Assembly: GCF_009696265.1 (NCBI RefSeq)
Contig: NZ_VUMH01000001.1
Span: 186,001-250,000 of the forward strand
DNA from: Desulfovibrio porci
Lineage (GTDB): Bacteria; Desulfobacterota; Desulfovibrionia; Desulfovibrionales; Desulfovibrionaceae
Reading direction: 5' to 3'
Length of the DNA stretch: 64,000 bases
The notes under the pieces are model-generated. The model was not told where the DNA came from. It saw only the letters and a program-made list of their open reading frames with translations, and ran no database searches. This document shows positions 1 to 9,493 of this stretch, piece by piece. The translations under genes were made by a program, and so were the position numbers. The first letter of the stretch is position 1. Each line of letters opens with the position of its first letter.

Positions 1-1655
1 CCGGCCAGGACGCATTCCAGAAGGCGGCGGTTGGCCTCGGCCGACGGGAGGCTGTAGTCCGGCAGGTCTTCCAGCACGCGCTCGGGCAGTCCGGCCAGAC
101 CGGGCCCGGAAGCCTTGCCGAAGGGGGCCGGTTGCGCCCAGACATAGGGCCAAGGCGTTTCGGTCAGCGCGGCCAGGGCGGCGCGCGCGCCGTTCAGATT
201 GGCCCCGGTGGCCCGCGCCACACTGCCGTCGTGGGCTGTGACGAAGCACTGGTACACGGGCAGGCCCAACTCCGTGGTAATATCCTGAAACTGAACGCGG
301 ATGCCGCGCGCCGCGTAATCCTCCAGCAGACTCTGGATGCGCGGGTCGCGGCTTCTGAGGGTGAAGCAGCGCGCCCGGCTGAAGGGCGTGGTGGCCTCGG
401 CGTCGCGCTCCAGAATTTCCGTAATCGCCGCCACCTTGGCCTCGTCCAGGCTGTTGCCCGACGCCAGGCCCGTGGAGCCTCCGGCCAGAAAAAGGTCCGG
501 TTCGTCCAGATTGCAGAACAAAAAGACGGCCTGGGCCGGAACCAGCACTTCCGCGCCGTCCACGGCGCGGGACGCCAGCCAGTGTAAAGGCGCGTCCGGA
601 CAGGGCGCTTCCAGCGGCAGCAGATCGGGATTCAGCGTAGCCCTGCCCTGCTCCCTCAACTCCGCATGGCGGTCCTTGAGCAGCGGCAAGGGCTCCTTGC
701 GGTCCAGCACCTGCCCGCCGCTCTCCTGTTCGCCCGGCCCCACGCTGACATAGGCGCTGGCCCGCTCCACAATTTCCATGGCGTAAGAGGCCCGGGCCTG
801 GGCCAGCGACAGCCCCCGCCCATAAGCCGTGGCCTGGCCTCGCAGGCTGTGGGACAGGCGGCCGTTGCGCACATGCAGATCTACCTGCCAGGAACGCAGC
901 AGGGCGATGGGCGAGAGCGAAGCCTCGTGGCGCATTTCCGGCCCGGCGATGAAGCCCGCTTCCATCAGGGCGTCCAGGGCGCGCAGAAATGTATCCTTGG
1001 CCGGGGGACGCTCGCGCGGCTCCCAGTTTTCAGCCGCCATGCGGGCGTGCTCGCGGGCCAGAATACCGGCGCGCGCCGCCAGTTCCTCCGCTGTTTTTTC
1101 CAGCGCTTCCGGGCTGAACAGCGGGGGGATATCCGCCTCGTCAGGCCGAGGCAGGGCGTGGTGCCCGCAGATATTGCCGCGAAACGCCGTACTCCAGGCC
1201 GCGGCGGCCTCGCGTTCCGGCTGGAGAGCGGCCCGCAGATAGACCGCCGGGCTGGCCGGGGCCAACCGCGTCACGGCGTCAGCCGGAAAGGGGGAAAAGG
1301 CCTCATACAGCTCCCGCCATGCGGGCAGCAGCAGCGCGCATTCCAACAGCAGACCGGCCAGGGCCGGTCGCAGAAAGACATCGGCAGCGGCATCGTAGCA
1401 GGTCGCGGCCAGATCGCGCAGTTCCTCCGGCTTCTTTTTACTCAGCGCCCGCAACAGATGCTGGTGCAGAAAATCGTCCAGAGGCGCGGCTTCCAGTTGC
1501 GTCAGCGCATCGTCCAGACTGAGGGACGGCGGCGGTTCGCAGGAAAAATAGCCGGTGGTGGCCAGAGTTTCAGCGTGGGTATAGGCGTAATCGATATGAG
1601 GAGCGGCGGGCGCTGCCCCGGAAAAATCTGAGGATCGGAAATGGCCGGACGACAT
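1..1655 (-). CDS. YcaO-like domain protein (C-terminus outside window)
   Basis: The gene reads leftward from an ATG at 1655 with GAGGA just upstream and is still open at base 1, so at least 551 codons are present. Its C-terminal half carries the YcaO signature, an ASGNSLDEAK...EILERDAE stretch followed by a conserved-looking AT-Ala/Thr-Gly-Asn segment. YcaO proteins use ATP to activate amide bonds; E. coli YcaO works with the S12 methylthiotransferase RimO. The N-terminal 250 residues are helical-looking and not recognised. It follows the rplM-rpsI operon in the same direction but tandem terminator hairpins separate them. Family is fairly sure; substrate is unknown. Confidence 0.75.
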   Translation of the reverse strand, partial: MSSGHFRSSDFSGAAPAAPHIDYAYTHAETLATTGYFSCEPPPSLSLDDALTQLEAAPLDDFLHQHLLRALSKKKPEELRDLAATCYDAAADVFLRPALAGLLLECALLLPAWRELYEAFSPFPADAVTRLAPASPAVYLRAALQPEREAAAAWSTAFRGNICGHHALPRPDEADIPPLFSPEALEKTAEELAARAGILAREHARMAAENWEPRERPPAKDTFLRALDALMEAGFIAGPEMRHEASLSPIALLRSWQVDLHVRNGRLSHSLRGQATAYGRGLSLAQARASYAMEIVERASAYVSVGPGEQESGGQVLDRKEPLPLLKDRHAELREQGRATLNPDLLPLEAPCPDAPLHWLASRAVDGAEVLVPAQAVFLFCNLDEPDLFLAGGSTGLASGNSLDEAKVAAITEILERDAEATTPFSRARCFTLRSRDPRIQSLLEDYAARGIRVQFQDITTELGLPVYQCFVTAHDGSVARATGANLNGARAALAALTETPWPYVWAQPAPFGKASGPGLAGLPERVLEDLPDYSLPSAEANRRLLECVLA

Positions 1656-1680
1656 GGTTCCTCGCGCTGGCAAAAGCTGT

Positions 1681-1751
1681 AAACAAAAAGCGGGCCGTGA
1701 GGCCCGCACATCGCGCAGAATAAACCGGGGAACCCCTGAGGGATTCCCCGG
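1681..1751 (-). terminator. Tandem rho-independent terminators after rpsI
   Basis: Read on the minus strand, a hairpin at 1725-1751 (CCGGGGAA...TTCCCCGG arms) is followed by TTTATTC. A second hairpin at 1690-1707 (GCGGGCC/GGCCCGC) is followed by TTTTTGTTT. They lie between the rpsI stop and the YcaO gene start. Confidence 0.8.
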
Positions 1752-1763
1752 ATACAAGACTGA

Positions 1764-2156
1764 TTAACGCTTGGAATACTGGTACCGGGCGCGGGCCGCG
1801 CGCAGACCGTATTTTTTGCGTTCCTTCTTGCGGGCGTCGCGGGTCAGGAAACCCGCTTTTTTCAACACCGGACGCAGAGCCGGGTCCACCAGCAGCAGGG
1901 CGCGGGAAATACCGTGACGCACGGCTTCGGCCTGACCGGTCACGCCGCCGCCGGCCACATTGACGCGCACGTCCAGCTTTTCGGCCAGCTTGGCCAGCAC
2001 CAGAGGCTGACGAATGATCATCTGGAGGGTCTTGCGGGGGAAATACTCCTCAAAGGAGCGCCCGTTAACCGTGATGCCGCCCGAACCGGCGTAAACGCGG
2101 GTACGGGCCGTGGCGGTCTTGCGGCGGCCGGTGCCGTATTCAAATTTTTCGCTCAT
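1764..2156 (-). CDS. rpsI: 30S ribosomal protein S9
   Basis: Small-subunit ribosomal protein of 130 residues whose C-terminal tail reaches toward the P-site tRNA. The sequence shows the family hallmarks: [14 protein letters not shown] near the N-terminus, [19 protein letters not shown] in the middle, and the basic end with [17 protein letters not shown]. The ATG at 2156 is preferred over an upstream in-frame GTG at 2165 because AGGAG lies 8 nt before the ATG and overlaps the GTG. It sits 12 bp downstream of rplM, the usual L13-S9 operon order. Confidence 0.97.
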   Translation of the reverse strand: MSEKFEYGTGRRKTATARTRVYAGSGGITVNGRSFEEYFPRKTLQMIIRQPLVLAKLAEKLDVRVNVAGGGVTGQAEAVRHGISRALLLVDPALRPVLKKAGFLTRDARKKERKKYGLRAARARYQYSKR

Positions 2157-2168
2157 GGCGTGCACTCC

Positions 2169-2603
2169 TTAGTAAGGCAGGGTCAGCGGCTGAGGATTCT
2201 GGGCCGTGTGCGGATGCTCGGGCCCGGCATAAATCTTGAGTTTCTTCAACATGGCGCGGCCCAGACGGTTCTTGGGCAGCATGCCGCGCACGGCGGACAT
2301 CAGAACGCGCGAAGGCTTGTCGGCCAGCACATCGCCGAGGGTCGTGGTCTTGAGGCCACCTACCCAGCCGGAGTGCCGGTAATATTTTTTGTCGGTCATT
2401 TTCGCGCCGGTCACTTTGACCTTTTCGCAGTTGACGACCACGATGAAATCCCCGTTATCCATATGCGGGGCGAACTCAGGCTTGTGCTTGCCGCGCAGGC
2501 GATGGGCAATCTGGCTGGCCAGACGGCCGAGAACCTGATCCTGGGCGTCAACCACAAACCACTGGCGGTTGATGTCTTTGGGGGTAGGGCTGAACGTCTT
2601 CAT
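2169..2603 (-). CDS. rplM: 50S ribosomal protein L13
   Basis: Large-subunit ribosomal protein of 144 residues, close to the usual 142. It contains the family segments [16 protein letters not shown] near the N-terminus, [26 protein letters not shown], and [13 protein letters not shown] in the second half. The ATG at 2603 is preceded by AGGAG at good spacing. It is the first gene of the rplM-rpsI operon, with a strong sigma-70-like promoter about 130 bp upstream. Confidence 0.97.
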   Translation of the reverse strand: MKTFSPTPKDINRQWFVVDAQDQVLGRLASQIAHRLRGKHKPEFAPHMDNGDFIVVVNCEKVKVTGAKMTDKKYYRHSGWVGGLKTTTLGDVLADKPSRVLMSAVRGMLPKNRLGRAMLKKLKIYAGPEHPHTAQNPQPLTLPY

Positions 2604-2730
2604 CAGAAAGAACTCCTCACATCTGCTGGGATAAGCAGCAAAAAATATACGGCAGCCGTCAGGCTGAGAAAAATTCGTCCAGCGTCGCGCCGTCTAACGG
2701 GGTGGCGGCAGGATCACTGCAAAGGTCGAT

Positions 2731-2759
2731 TTGATACGCCAAACTCTGAAACGTGTCAA
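2731..2759 (-). promoter_or_regulatory. Sigma-70-type promoter for rplM-rpsI
   Basis: On the minus strand TTGACA (2759-2754) and TATCAA (2736-2731) are separated by exactly 17 nt. This places the start of transcription about 120 nt upstream of rplM, leaving a sizeable leader. Confidence 0.65.
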
Positions 2760-2804
2760 GCGCCATCCGCGTCGGGCAAGGATTTTCCGGCCGGGCCGCG
2801 GCGC

Positions 2805-2833
2805 TTGAGCTTTATAGCCCATGACCGTATACT
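2805..2833 (+). promoter_or_regulatory. Sigma-70-type promoter for the HD-domain gene
   Basis: TTGAGC and TATACT are separated by 17 nt, about 75 bp before the ATG at 2911. The element diverges from the rplM promoter, and together they fill the 307-bp gap. Confidence 0.5.
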
Positions 2834-2910
2834 TTTGCTACTGACAATTTCACAGCGCGGGCCTGCGCCGAAACGCCCGCCCGCTCCCTCGCTTTTTTCA
2901 AGGACAGACT

Positions 2911-4149
2911 ATGCCGGTTATTCGCAAGAGCCTGCTGCAACTGATCTTTTCCGGCGCGTATATGCTGCGCTGGAACGACAAGCTGCGCCCTGTGGAACTG
3001 CTGGAAATTGACAAACAGGCCCACAAAATGCTGCTGGCCTGCGTGCTCTGGCACGAAAATTCGCGCGACCTGCCGGAAGACCGGCACCTGGCCCTGGCCC
3101 GCGACATCATCGAGGGTGGTCTGTTCGATTATTTCTACCGCCTGATCATCACGGACATCAAGCCGCCGGTCTTTTACAAAATCAAGGAAAATCCCGTCCA
3201 CTACCGCCAGCTCACAGAGCATGTCCTGGCCCGGCTGGAGCCGGTGCTCGCCCCGCTGGGAGATTTCTGGGAGCGCATGCGGGCCTGGCATCTGAGCGGC
3301 GACGAGAACGGGCTGGACCGGCGCATTCTCACGGCGGCCCATTTGTACGCCTCGCAGTGGGAATTTCATCTCATCAAGCCGCTCAACGGTTTTGACGATG
3401 AAATGGACGACATTGACCTTTCCTTTGTGGAGCGGCTGGATACTTTCCGCGACCTCAGGGGCATGGAGGCCATTCTCACGCCCAATACGGCCCTGGCCAA
3501 GCTGGCCAACCTCTGCGGTCAGCTGCGTTTCCAGATCCGCTGGACCCAGGCTCCGCGCATTCCGGCCACCTCGGTGCTGGGGCATATGTTCATTGTGGCC
3601 GCCTTCGCCTACTTCTTCAGCCTTGCGGTGGACGCCTGCACAGCCAGGGCCAACAACAATTTTTTCTGCGGCCTGTTCCACGACCTGCCGGAACTGCTGA
3701 CCCGCGATATCATTTCCCCGGTCAAGCAGTCCGTGGCCAGCCTGCCCCTGATCATTAAAGAATATGAGGAAGCGGAACTGGAACGGCGCATTTTCCGGCC
3801 CCTGCGCGAACAGGGTTTCGGCCCCCTGGTGGAGCGCATTTCCTACTATCTGGGCCTGAGCGTTGGTTCGGAATTTCAGGAATGCCGGCGGGAGGGCGGC
3901 AAAATCATCAAGGTGGACGGCTTTGAAGCGCTCCAGCGCGGTTGCAACCGCGACGCCCTGGACCCCAAGGACGGCCAGATGCTCAAGATCTGCGACTGGC
4001 TGGCCGCTTTTCTGGAAGCGCACAGCTCCATCCGCAACGGAATTTCCTCGCCGCATCTGCAGGAGGCTCAGGCCCGGCTCAAAGCCAAGCTCTGCGAAAG
4101 CCCGCTGGAATGCCTGCATCTGGGCGCATTGCTGGCCGACTTCGACTAG
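2911..4149 (+). CDS. HD-domain phosphohydrolase-like protein
   Basis: The 412-residue product carries an HD metal site: a first His in TSVLGHMFIVAAF and the paired His-Asp in CGLFHDLPELLTRDI, resembling YfbR-type nucleotidase HD proteins. The other halves show no recognised domain or membrane segment, so it is probably cytoplasmic. An ATG at 2911 follows a purine-rich stretch with AAGGA. It stands alone between the divergent rplM operon and the convergent dap genes. HD superfamily is well supported; substrate cannot be read from sequence. Confidence 0.75.
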   Translation: MPVIRKSLLQLIFSGAYMLRWNDKLRPVELLEIDKQAHKMLLACVLWHENSRDLPEDRHLALARDIIEGGLFDYFYRLIITDIKPPVFYKIKENPVHYRQLTEHVLARLEPVLAPLGDFWERMRAWHLSGDENGLDRRILTAAHLYASQWEFHLIKPLNGFDDEMDDIDLSFVERLDTFRDLRGMEAILTPNTALAKLANLCGQLRFQIRWTQAPRIPATSVLGHMFIVAAFAYFFSLAVDACTARANNNFFCGLFHDLPELLTRDIISPVKQSVASLPLIIKEYEEAELERRIFRPLREQGFGPLVERISYYLGLSVGSEFQECRREGGKIIKVDGFEALQRGCNRDALDPKDGQMLKICDWLAAFLEAHSSIRNGISSPHLQEAQARLKAKLCESPLECLHLGALLADFD

Positions 4150-4160
4150 GTGTTCATACA

Positions 4161-4186
4161 AAAAGGGGAGGTCGCCCTCCCCTTTT
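4161..4186. terminator. Bidirectional terminator
   Basis: A perfect 11-bp stem (AAAAGGGGAGG with CCTCCCCTTTT, 4-nt loop) has T-runs on both strands. It lies between the convergent HD-domain gene and dapL. Confidence 0.85.
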
Positions 4187-4209
4187 CATATTTTCGTCCG
4201 CTCCCGCGA

Positions 4210-5436
4210 TCAGCGCAACTGACGCATGCGGCGGATGGCTTCTTCTGTATCCTCGGGCGAACCGAAGGCCGTCAGGCGCACATAGCCTTCGCCGCTGGCT
4301 CCGAAGCCCGCGCCCGGCGTGCAGACCAGGGCCGCCGACTGCAGCAGATGGTCGAAGAAACCCCAGGAATCCATGCCCTTGGGCACGCTCACCCAGATGT
4401 AGGGGGCGTTGACCCCGCCGAAGACCTCCAGGCCCATTTCCTTCACCGCCGCGCTGAGCAGGGCGGCATTGCTCTGATAGCCCCTGATCACGCCCTCAAT
4501 CTGGCTGCGGCCTTCCTGACTGTACACGGCGGCGGCGGCGCGCTGCACGATGTAGGCGCAACCGTTGTACTTGGTGCACTGGCGGCGATTCCAAAGAGCG
4601 TTGAGCCCCGTCTTGCCGCCTTTGCCGTCGCTGATCTGCAGGGCCTTGGGCACCACGGTGTAGGCGCAGCGCAGGCCAGTGAAACCGGCGGTTTTGGAAA
4701 AACTGCGGAACTCCACAGCCACTTCCTGCGCGCCTTCCAGCTCATAGATGCTGTGCGGCACGTCCGGATCACGGATGAAGGCCTCATAGGCCGAATCATA
4801 GAGGATCACGCAGCCCTCGCGCCGGGCGTAGTCCACCCAGCCCTGCAGGGCCGCGCGGGAAAGCACGGTGCCCGTGGGATTGTTGGGATAGCAGAGGTAA
4901 ATCATGTCCGGCCGGGTCTTGGGAAAATCCGGTACGAAATCGTTGGCCCTGACGCAGGGCAGATAGACAAGCCGGTTCCACTGCTTGCCCGCCATGTCCC
5001 CGGCGCGCCCGGCCATGGCGTTGGAGTCCACATAGACCGGGTAGACCGGGTCCGTGACGGCCACAATGCTGTCCGGGGCAAAGAGCTCCTGAAAGTTGCC
5101 CACATCGGACTTGGCCCCGTCACTGACGAAAATTTCATCTGGACTGAGGTTCACGCCGCGCGCCTTGTAGTCGTTCTCCATGATCAGGTCGCGCAGAAAA
5201 GCATAGCCCTGTTCCGGGCCGTAGCCGTGAAAATGTGCGGCGTCGCCCATTTCGTCCACGGCCTTGTGCAGGGCTTCCACCACCGCCGGGACCAGGGGGC
5301 GCGTCACATCGCCGATACCCAGGCTGATGACCCGGCTGTCGGGATTGGAATCCTTGAAATTAGCGACCTTGCGGGCAATGTCGGCAAAAAGGTAATTGCT
5401 CTGGAGCTTGAGAAAATTGGTATTGATCGTAGCCAT
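4210..5436 (-). CDS. dapL: LL-diaminopimelate aminotransferase
   Basis: PLP enzyme of 408 residues that makes LL-diaminopimelate directly from tetrahydrodipicolinate, bypassing the succinyl or acetyl branches. It shows fold-type I aminotransferase features: YPNNPTGT around 183-190, YDSAYEAF around 213-220, and the PLP lysine in [14 protein letters not shown] (Lys248). The ATG at 5436 is chosen because GAGGA lies 5 nt before it; an upstream in-frame start would overlap dapF. It follows dapF by 16 bp, so both are probably cotranscribed, and DapF uses its product. Confidence 0.93.
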   Translation of the reverse strand: MATINTNFLKLQSNYLFADIARKVANFKDSNPDSRVISLGIGDVTRPLVPAVVEALHKAVDEMGDAAHFHGYGPEQGYAFLRDLIMENDYKARGVNLSPDEIFVSDGAKSDVGNFQELFAPDSIVAVTDPVYPVYVDSNAMAGRAGDMAGKQWNRLVYLPCVRANDFVPDFPKTRPDMIYLCYPNNPTGTVLSRAALQGWVDYARREGCVILYDSAYEAFIRDPDVPHSIYELEGAQEVAVEFRSFSKTAGFTGLRCAYTVVPKALQISDGKGGKTGLNALWNRRQCTKYNGCAYIVQRAAAAVYSQEGRSQIEGVIRGYQSNAALLSAAVKEMGLEVFGGVNAPYIWVSVPKGMDSWGFFDHLLQSAALVCTPGAGFGASGEGYVRLTAFGSPEDTEEAIRRMRQLR

Positions 5437-5452
5437 GCTGTCCTCGGTTTTG

Positions 5453-6322
5453 TCAGATAAAATATACGCCGTCAAAAACGGTCACAGCGCCGCCCGTCAT
5501 GTAGACGTGGCCGTCGCTCTTATCCCAGTCGATATGCAGCACGCCGCCCTTGAGTTCCACATCCAGCGAGCGGCCCGTATGCCCGTTGAGCACGCTGGCC
5601 ACCGCCGCGGCGCACGCGCCGGTGCCGCAGGCCAGGGTTTCCCCGGCGCCGCGCTCCCAGACGCGCATTCTGATTTTGTCGGAGGAAGCGACCTCCACAA
5701 ATTCAGTATTGGTGCGCTTGGGAAAAATGGGATGATGCTCGAACTTCGGTCCCAGCTTGGGCAGATCCAGGTCGTCGATGCCGTCCATGAAAACCACCGC
5801 GTGCGGATTGCCCATGGACACGGCGGTTATCGCGTACGTGCGGCCTCCCACCTCCACCGGGCGGGCGATGAAGCGCTGCGGATCTTCGCCCTCGGTCAGG
5901 GCGGGCGCGACCAGCACGGGAATGCGGTCAGGCGCGAGCACGGGTTCGCCCATGTCCACGGTGGCCCCGCAAACCTCTCCGGCCTCAAAGAGCAGGCGGA
6001 TAATTTTGATGCCCGCCGCCGTTTCCAGACGGATGACATCCTTGTTGACGATGCCGTGATCGCGCGCGTATTTGCCCACGCAACGGGTGGCGTTGCCGCA
6101 CATTTCGGCTTCCGAGCCGTCGGCGTTGAACATGCGCATGCGCAAATCGGCCACACCGGAGGGCAAAATCAGCACCAGACCGTCGGAACCCACGCCGAAA
6201 TGCCGGTCGCTGATCCTTTTGGCCAGTTCGCCGGGGTTGTCCACGCGCTCCTCAAAGCCATTCACGTAGACGTAATCATTGCCGATGCCCTGCATTTTGG
6301 TGAAATGCAATCCCGCGACCAT
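5453..6322 (-). CDS. dapF: Diaminopimelate epimerase
   Basis: Converts LL- to meso-diaminopimelate for lysine and peptidoglycan. Both catalytic cysteines are visible: Cys75 in [16 protein letters not shown] and Cys232 in [12 protein letters not shown]. The length of 289 residues fits the family. It is the first gene of a dapF-dapL pair, and a plausible promoter lies 75-105 bp upstream. The ATG at 6322 has a GGAAGGGAAGGAG-type purine tract before it. Confidence 0.96.
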   Translation of the reverse strand: MVAGLHFTKMQGIGNDYVYVNGFEERVDNPGELAKRISDRHFGVGSDGLVLILPSGVADLRMRMFNADGSEAEMCGNATRCVGKYARDHGIVNKDVIRLETAAGIKIIRLLFEAGEVCGATVDMGEPVLAPDRIPVLVAPALTEGEDPQRFIARPVEVGGRTYAITAVSMGNPHAVVFMDGIDDLDLPKLGPKFEHHPIFPKRTNTEFVEVASSDKIRMRVWERGAGETLACGTGACAAAVASVLNGHTGRSLDVELKGGVLHIDWDKSDGHVYMTGGAVTVFDGVYFI

Positions 6323-6396
6323 ATAGTGACTCCTTCCCTTCCGGCAATGCGTCGTGCGCCATTTCCGGCAGGTTCATTTAGTAAGCGTAGCTGATT

Positions 6397-6425
6397 TTTA
6401 TAGACTGAACCATCTTGAAAGTAAA
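6397..6425 (-). promoter_or_regulatory. Candidate dapF promoter
   Basis: TTTACT and TATAAA on the minus strand are 17 nt apart. It is the best match in the 463-bp gap upstream of dapF. Confidence 0.4.
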
Positions 6426-6785
6426 GACAAGGGGCCTTCATCCGCAACACGCTTGAATGAAGAAAAAGAATGCTTGTCTCCGTCCGCCGTTAGGGCGCAA
6501 AAGCATCCGCTAGGCTCGGCGGCGGGTTATCAAAGAACGTGGACAGGATGATCATGCCATGACTGATGGCGACCGACTGCAACCACGGTATCCCTGTGAA
6601 CCTGCATTTTTTTGCGGCGGTCAGGATTTTGATAACATTCCGGTAAAAATCTTCTGATATCATCAACAGCGCGGAAGCGATTATGGCTATCTCCCCAGAG
6701 AAAGCCGCCGCACCGGACAGTCCGTTTCCACTTGCCAGAACGGTTGTTCTACTCCATGCTGCCAAAAAACGCCCAAGGAGCGGCC
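6426..6785. other. Intergenic stretch without a convincing gene
   Basis: This AT-richer gap separates dapF from the divergent LpdD-like gene. A 91-codon minus-strand frame (6490-6765) is open but has no recognised family and no clear ribosome binding site. Nothing else was identified. Confidence 0.5.
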
Positions 6786-7148
6786 ATGCGTTTTCGTCTC
6801 TGCCAGGGACGGCTGAAACTGGAATTGCGCGTCCTGCGGCTGGGGCGCGATCTTCAGGTGGTGCTGAACGGCGGCGCGGCCCATCTGGGAGCCGTGGCCC
6901 TGGCCGCGCCCGGCGGCGCGGACGAAGCGGGTCTGCTTGTTCTGCCGGGACACCGGGAAGATCAACTGGTCCGGCGCATGGCCCGGCGCATGGCCGACGC
7001 CCTGAACTGCGCCGTCTGCGTAAGCGCGGGCATCCATTACGACGCCATCAGCAAAGAAGAAATCGCCGCCGTGGAGCGCCTGGCCGAAACGCTGACAGAG
7101 CGCTGCCTGGCCGCCATGACAGCGGAACAAAAGGATGAAGCATGCTGA
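6786..7148 (+). CDS. LpdD-like (prenylated-flavin chaperone family) small protein
   Basis: The 120-residue product matches my recollection of LpdD, the small protein tied to UbiD-type gallate decarboxylases. It keeps the pattern of LGRDLQVVLNGGAAHLGAVA, LVLPGHREDQLVRRMARRMA and CVSAGIHYDAISKEEI. The ATG at 6786 is used because AAGGAG lies 5-6 nt upstream; an earlier in-frame ATG at 6732 has none. No UbiD or UbiX gene is nearby, so it could be a paralogue with another job. Its 3' end overlaps the next gene by 7 bp. Confidence 0.5.
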   Translation: MRFRLCQGRLKLELRVLRLGRDLQVVLNGGAAHLGAVALAAPGGADEAGLLVLPGHREDQLVRRMARRMADALNCAVCVSAGIHYDAISKEEIAAVERLAETLTERCLAAMTAEQKDEAC

Positions 7149-7348
7149 CAGTCAAGGATCTGGAAGAACTGGAAACCTATATGCGTTCCGGCGAACTCGA
7201 AGCCGACTTCAAGGACGGCTGCGAAAATGACCGCTTCTACCTGCTGGAGCTGTTGGAAAAGCTCATGGACGTGGCCGAACTGGCCGACGCCACAGCCACG
7301 CGGCTCATCTTCCGGGGCCTGCCCGTACCGCCGCCTCCCGCCGAATAA
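7142..7348 (+). CDS. Small acidic hypothetical protein
   Basis: A 68-residue product, strongly acidic and helical, ending in a proline run (VPPPPAE). Its ATG overlaps the last codons of the LpdD-like gene, so translation is probably coupled. It contains no cysteine cluster beyond one Cys and no membrane segment. I do not recognise a family; it converges on bioDA, whose stop lies 24 bp further on. Confidence 0.6.
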   Translation: MLTVKDLEELETYMRSGELEADFKDGCENDRFYLLELLEKLMDVAELADATATRLIFRGLPVPPPPAE

Positions 7349-7372
7349 GGCCCCGGCCTCAGAGCACGCGCG

Positions 7373-9493
7373 TCAGGCGTCCGCCCTGTGCGCCCCCCGG
7401 CGCAGGGCTTCCTCCACAGCCGCGCAAAGCCGGGCCACGTCCGTGGCGGGACTCGGGTAGGGCGGCATAAGGTAGATCAGACGGTTGAAGGGTCTGATCC
7501 AGACCCCCTGCTCCACAAAACAGGTCTGCAAGGCCGCCGTATTCACGGCCTGCTCCATTTCCACCACGCCGATGCCGCCCAGCACCCGCACGTCCGCCAC
7601 GCCGGGCAGTTGGCGGCAGGGCTCCAGCCCCTGGCGCATGGCCGTTTCCAGACCGGCCACCTGCCCCTGCCAGCGGTTTTCGTCCAGGATGTCCAGAGCG
7701 GCCCCGGCCACGGCGCAGGCCAAAGCATTGGCCATAAATGTGGGCCCGTGCATGAAGACCCGGCCTTCCCGGCAGATCTCCCGCGCCACGTCGCCGGTGC
7801 AGGCCGTGGCCGCCAGGGTGAGCATGCCGCCGGTCAGGGCCTTGCCACAGCAAAGAATGTCCGGCGTGACGCCGGCCCACTCCGCGGCAAAAAATTTTCC
7901 GGTGCGGCCGAAGCCGGTGGCGATCTCGTCAAAAATCAGCAGCGTGCCTGCCCCGCGACAGAGTTCCGCCAGACCGCGCAGATAATCCGGATGGTAAAAC
8001 CACATGCCGCCCGCGCCCTGTACCACAGGTTCCAGAATCACGGCCGCGATCTCTTTGCCGTGTTGCTCCAGCGCCCGGCGGGCGTCGTCCAGGCTGGCCG
8101 GATCAAAGGGCGCGTCAAAACGGCAGGAAGGCCGCTCCATAAAAATCTGTCGCGGCAACAGCCCCGCGAACAGACTGTGCATGCCCGTCACCGGGTCACA
8201 GACCGACATGGCCCCCAGCGTATCGCCGTGATAGCCGCCGCGCGGCGTCAAAAAACGCGTGCGCCGCGTCTCTCCCCTGCCCTGCTGATATTGCAGGGCC
8301 ATTTTCAGGGCCACCTCCACAGCCACGGAACCGGAATCGGCAAAAAAGACGCGCTCCAGCCCCCGGGGCATATGCGCCAGCAGGCGCTCCGCCAGCTCCA
8401 CGGCCGGGGCGTGCGTCAGGCCGCCGAACATCACGTGCGGCATGCGGCCGGCCTGGGAACGCAGGGCCGCGAGCAGACGGGGATGATTGTAGCCATGCGC
8501 CGCCGCCCACCAGGAGGACATGCCGTCGATCAGTTCCCGCCCGTCAGCCAGAACGATACGGTTGTCATGGCTGCGCCGGGCCGCGCATAAGGGCGGCAAT
8601 TCCACGGCCGAAGCATAGGGATGCCAGACCGCGCCGTGGTCGCGCGATACCAGATCCGCTGCGGCCTCGCCGCGCGGACATTCCACAGAGCGGCGCAGTT
8701 CCTCTGCCAGAGGCGACAATTCCGCGGCCAGACGCTGCCATGCCGCGCCGTCCAAACGCGCCAGACGAGGCAGCTCCAGCACCGGCGCGTCACAGCCGGC
8801 TTGCGCCAGCCGCGCGCGCAGCATCCGGGGATTGTCGGCCAGAATGCGGGCTTCATCCTCATCCGGAGCGCCCGCTGCGGCAGGTTGCGTGGGGATCAGG
8901 GCCAGAGCCGCCAGACGCAAGCCCTTGTCGCGCAGGGCGGCCAGAGAAAGCAGGGTATGATTCAATGCGCCCAGACCGTTGCCGCTCACCAGCAGCACGG
9001 GCAAATCCAGAGCGTCCATCAGGTCCAGCATGTCCTCCCGCTTGTTGAGCGGCACGCACAGTCCACCCGCGCCTTCCAGCAGCAAAAGTTCCGCCGCGCC
9101 ATTCAGGCCGTCCCAATGCTTCAGGATGTCCCGGGCCAGCTCTGCCGCTTTCAGACGCTTGCCATCGTACGCGGCGGCCAGATGAGGCGAAGCGGGCAGG
9201 GAAAAGCAGCGCAGCACGGCCGCCGGGGCCAGACCCGGCACAGGCGGCAGATCGGCCACAGCCGCCGTATACACCGGCGCGTCAGCCTGAAGCGCGTCAT
9301 ATTCCTCTCCCGCGGGCACGCCGGTCTGCACGGGCTTCACGGCCTGAGCCGCCACACCCGCCAGACGCAGCGCCCGCAACAGGGCCGCCGTGAACACGGT
9401 CTTGCCCACATCCGTGCCGGTGCCGCTCACAAAGACGGCGCACAGAGGACGCCCTTCCCGCATCGCGCCGCCTGTGGAATCAGCGCCGCGCAT
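7373..9493 (-). CDS. bioDA: Fused dethiobiotin synthetase / DAPA aminotransferase
   Basis: One 706-residue reading frame joins two biotin enzymes. Residues 15-235 are BioD, with the P-loop GTGTDVGKT (24-32) and LLEGAGGLCVPL. Residues 250-700 are BioA, with WHPYAS, the GGYHGDTLGAMS loop, FDEIATGFGRTG and the PLP lysine Lys551 in CGKALTGG. The product would turn KAPA into DAPA and then dethiobiotin, in reverse domain order to the chemistry. The start at 9493 has GGAGG upstream and overlaps the end of bioB by 14 bp, so the pair is one operon and the last step follows from BioB. Confidence 0.92.
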   Translation of the reverse strand: MRGADSTGGAMREGRPLCAVFVSGTGTDVGKTVFTAALLRALRLAGVAAQAVKPVQTGVPAGEEYDALQADAPVYTAAVADLPPVPGLAPAAVLRCFSLPASPHLAAAYDGKRLKAAELARDILKHWDGLNGAAELLLLEGAGGLCVPLNKREDMLDLMDALDLPVLLVSGNGLGALNHTLLSLAALRDKGLRLAALALIPTQPAAAGAPDEDEARILADNPRMLRARLAQAGCDAPVLELPRLARLDGAAWQRLAAELSPLAEELRRSVECPRGEAAADLVSRDHGAVWHPYASAVELPPLCAARRSHDNRIVLADGRELIDGMSSWWAAAHGYNHPRLLAALRSQAGRMPHVMFGGLTHAPAVELAERLLAHMPRGLERVFFADSGSVAVEVALKMALQYQQGRGETRRTRFLTPRGGYHGDTLGAMSVCDPVTGMHSLFAGLLPRQIFMERPSCRFDAPFDPASLDDARRALEQHGKEIAAVILEPVVQGAGGMWFYHPDYLRGLAELCRGAGTLLIFDEIATGFGRTGKFFAAEWAGVTPDILCCGKALTGGMLTLAATACTGDVAREICREGRVFMHGPTFMANALACAVAGAALDILDENRWQGQVAGLETAMRQGLEPCRQLPGVADVRVLGGIGVVEMEQAVNTAALQTCFVEQGVWIRPFNRLIYLMPPYPSPATDVARLCAAVEEALRRGAHRADA

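Noticed and set aside
2812..4161. 449-codon open frame antisense to the HD-domain gene
   Set aside because: Its product is low-complexity Gln/Val/His-rich text typical of the reverse frame of GC-rich coding DNA; the HD motif lies in the plus-strand frame.
6490..6765. 91-codon minus-strand ORF upstream of dapF
   Set aside because: Mildly hydrophobic product with no start signal or homologous pattern; treated as noncoding.
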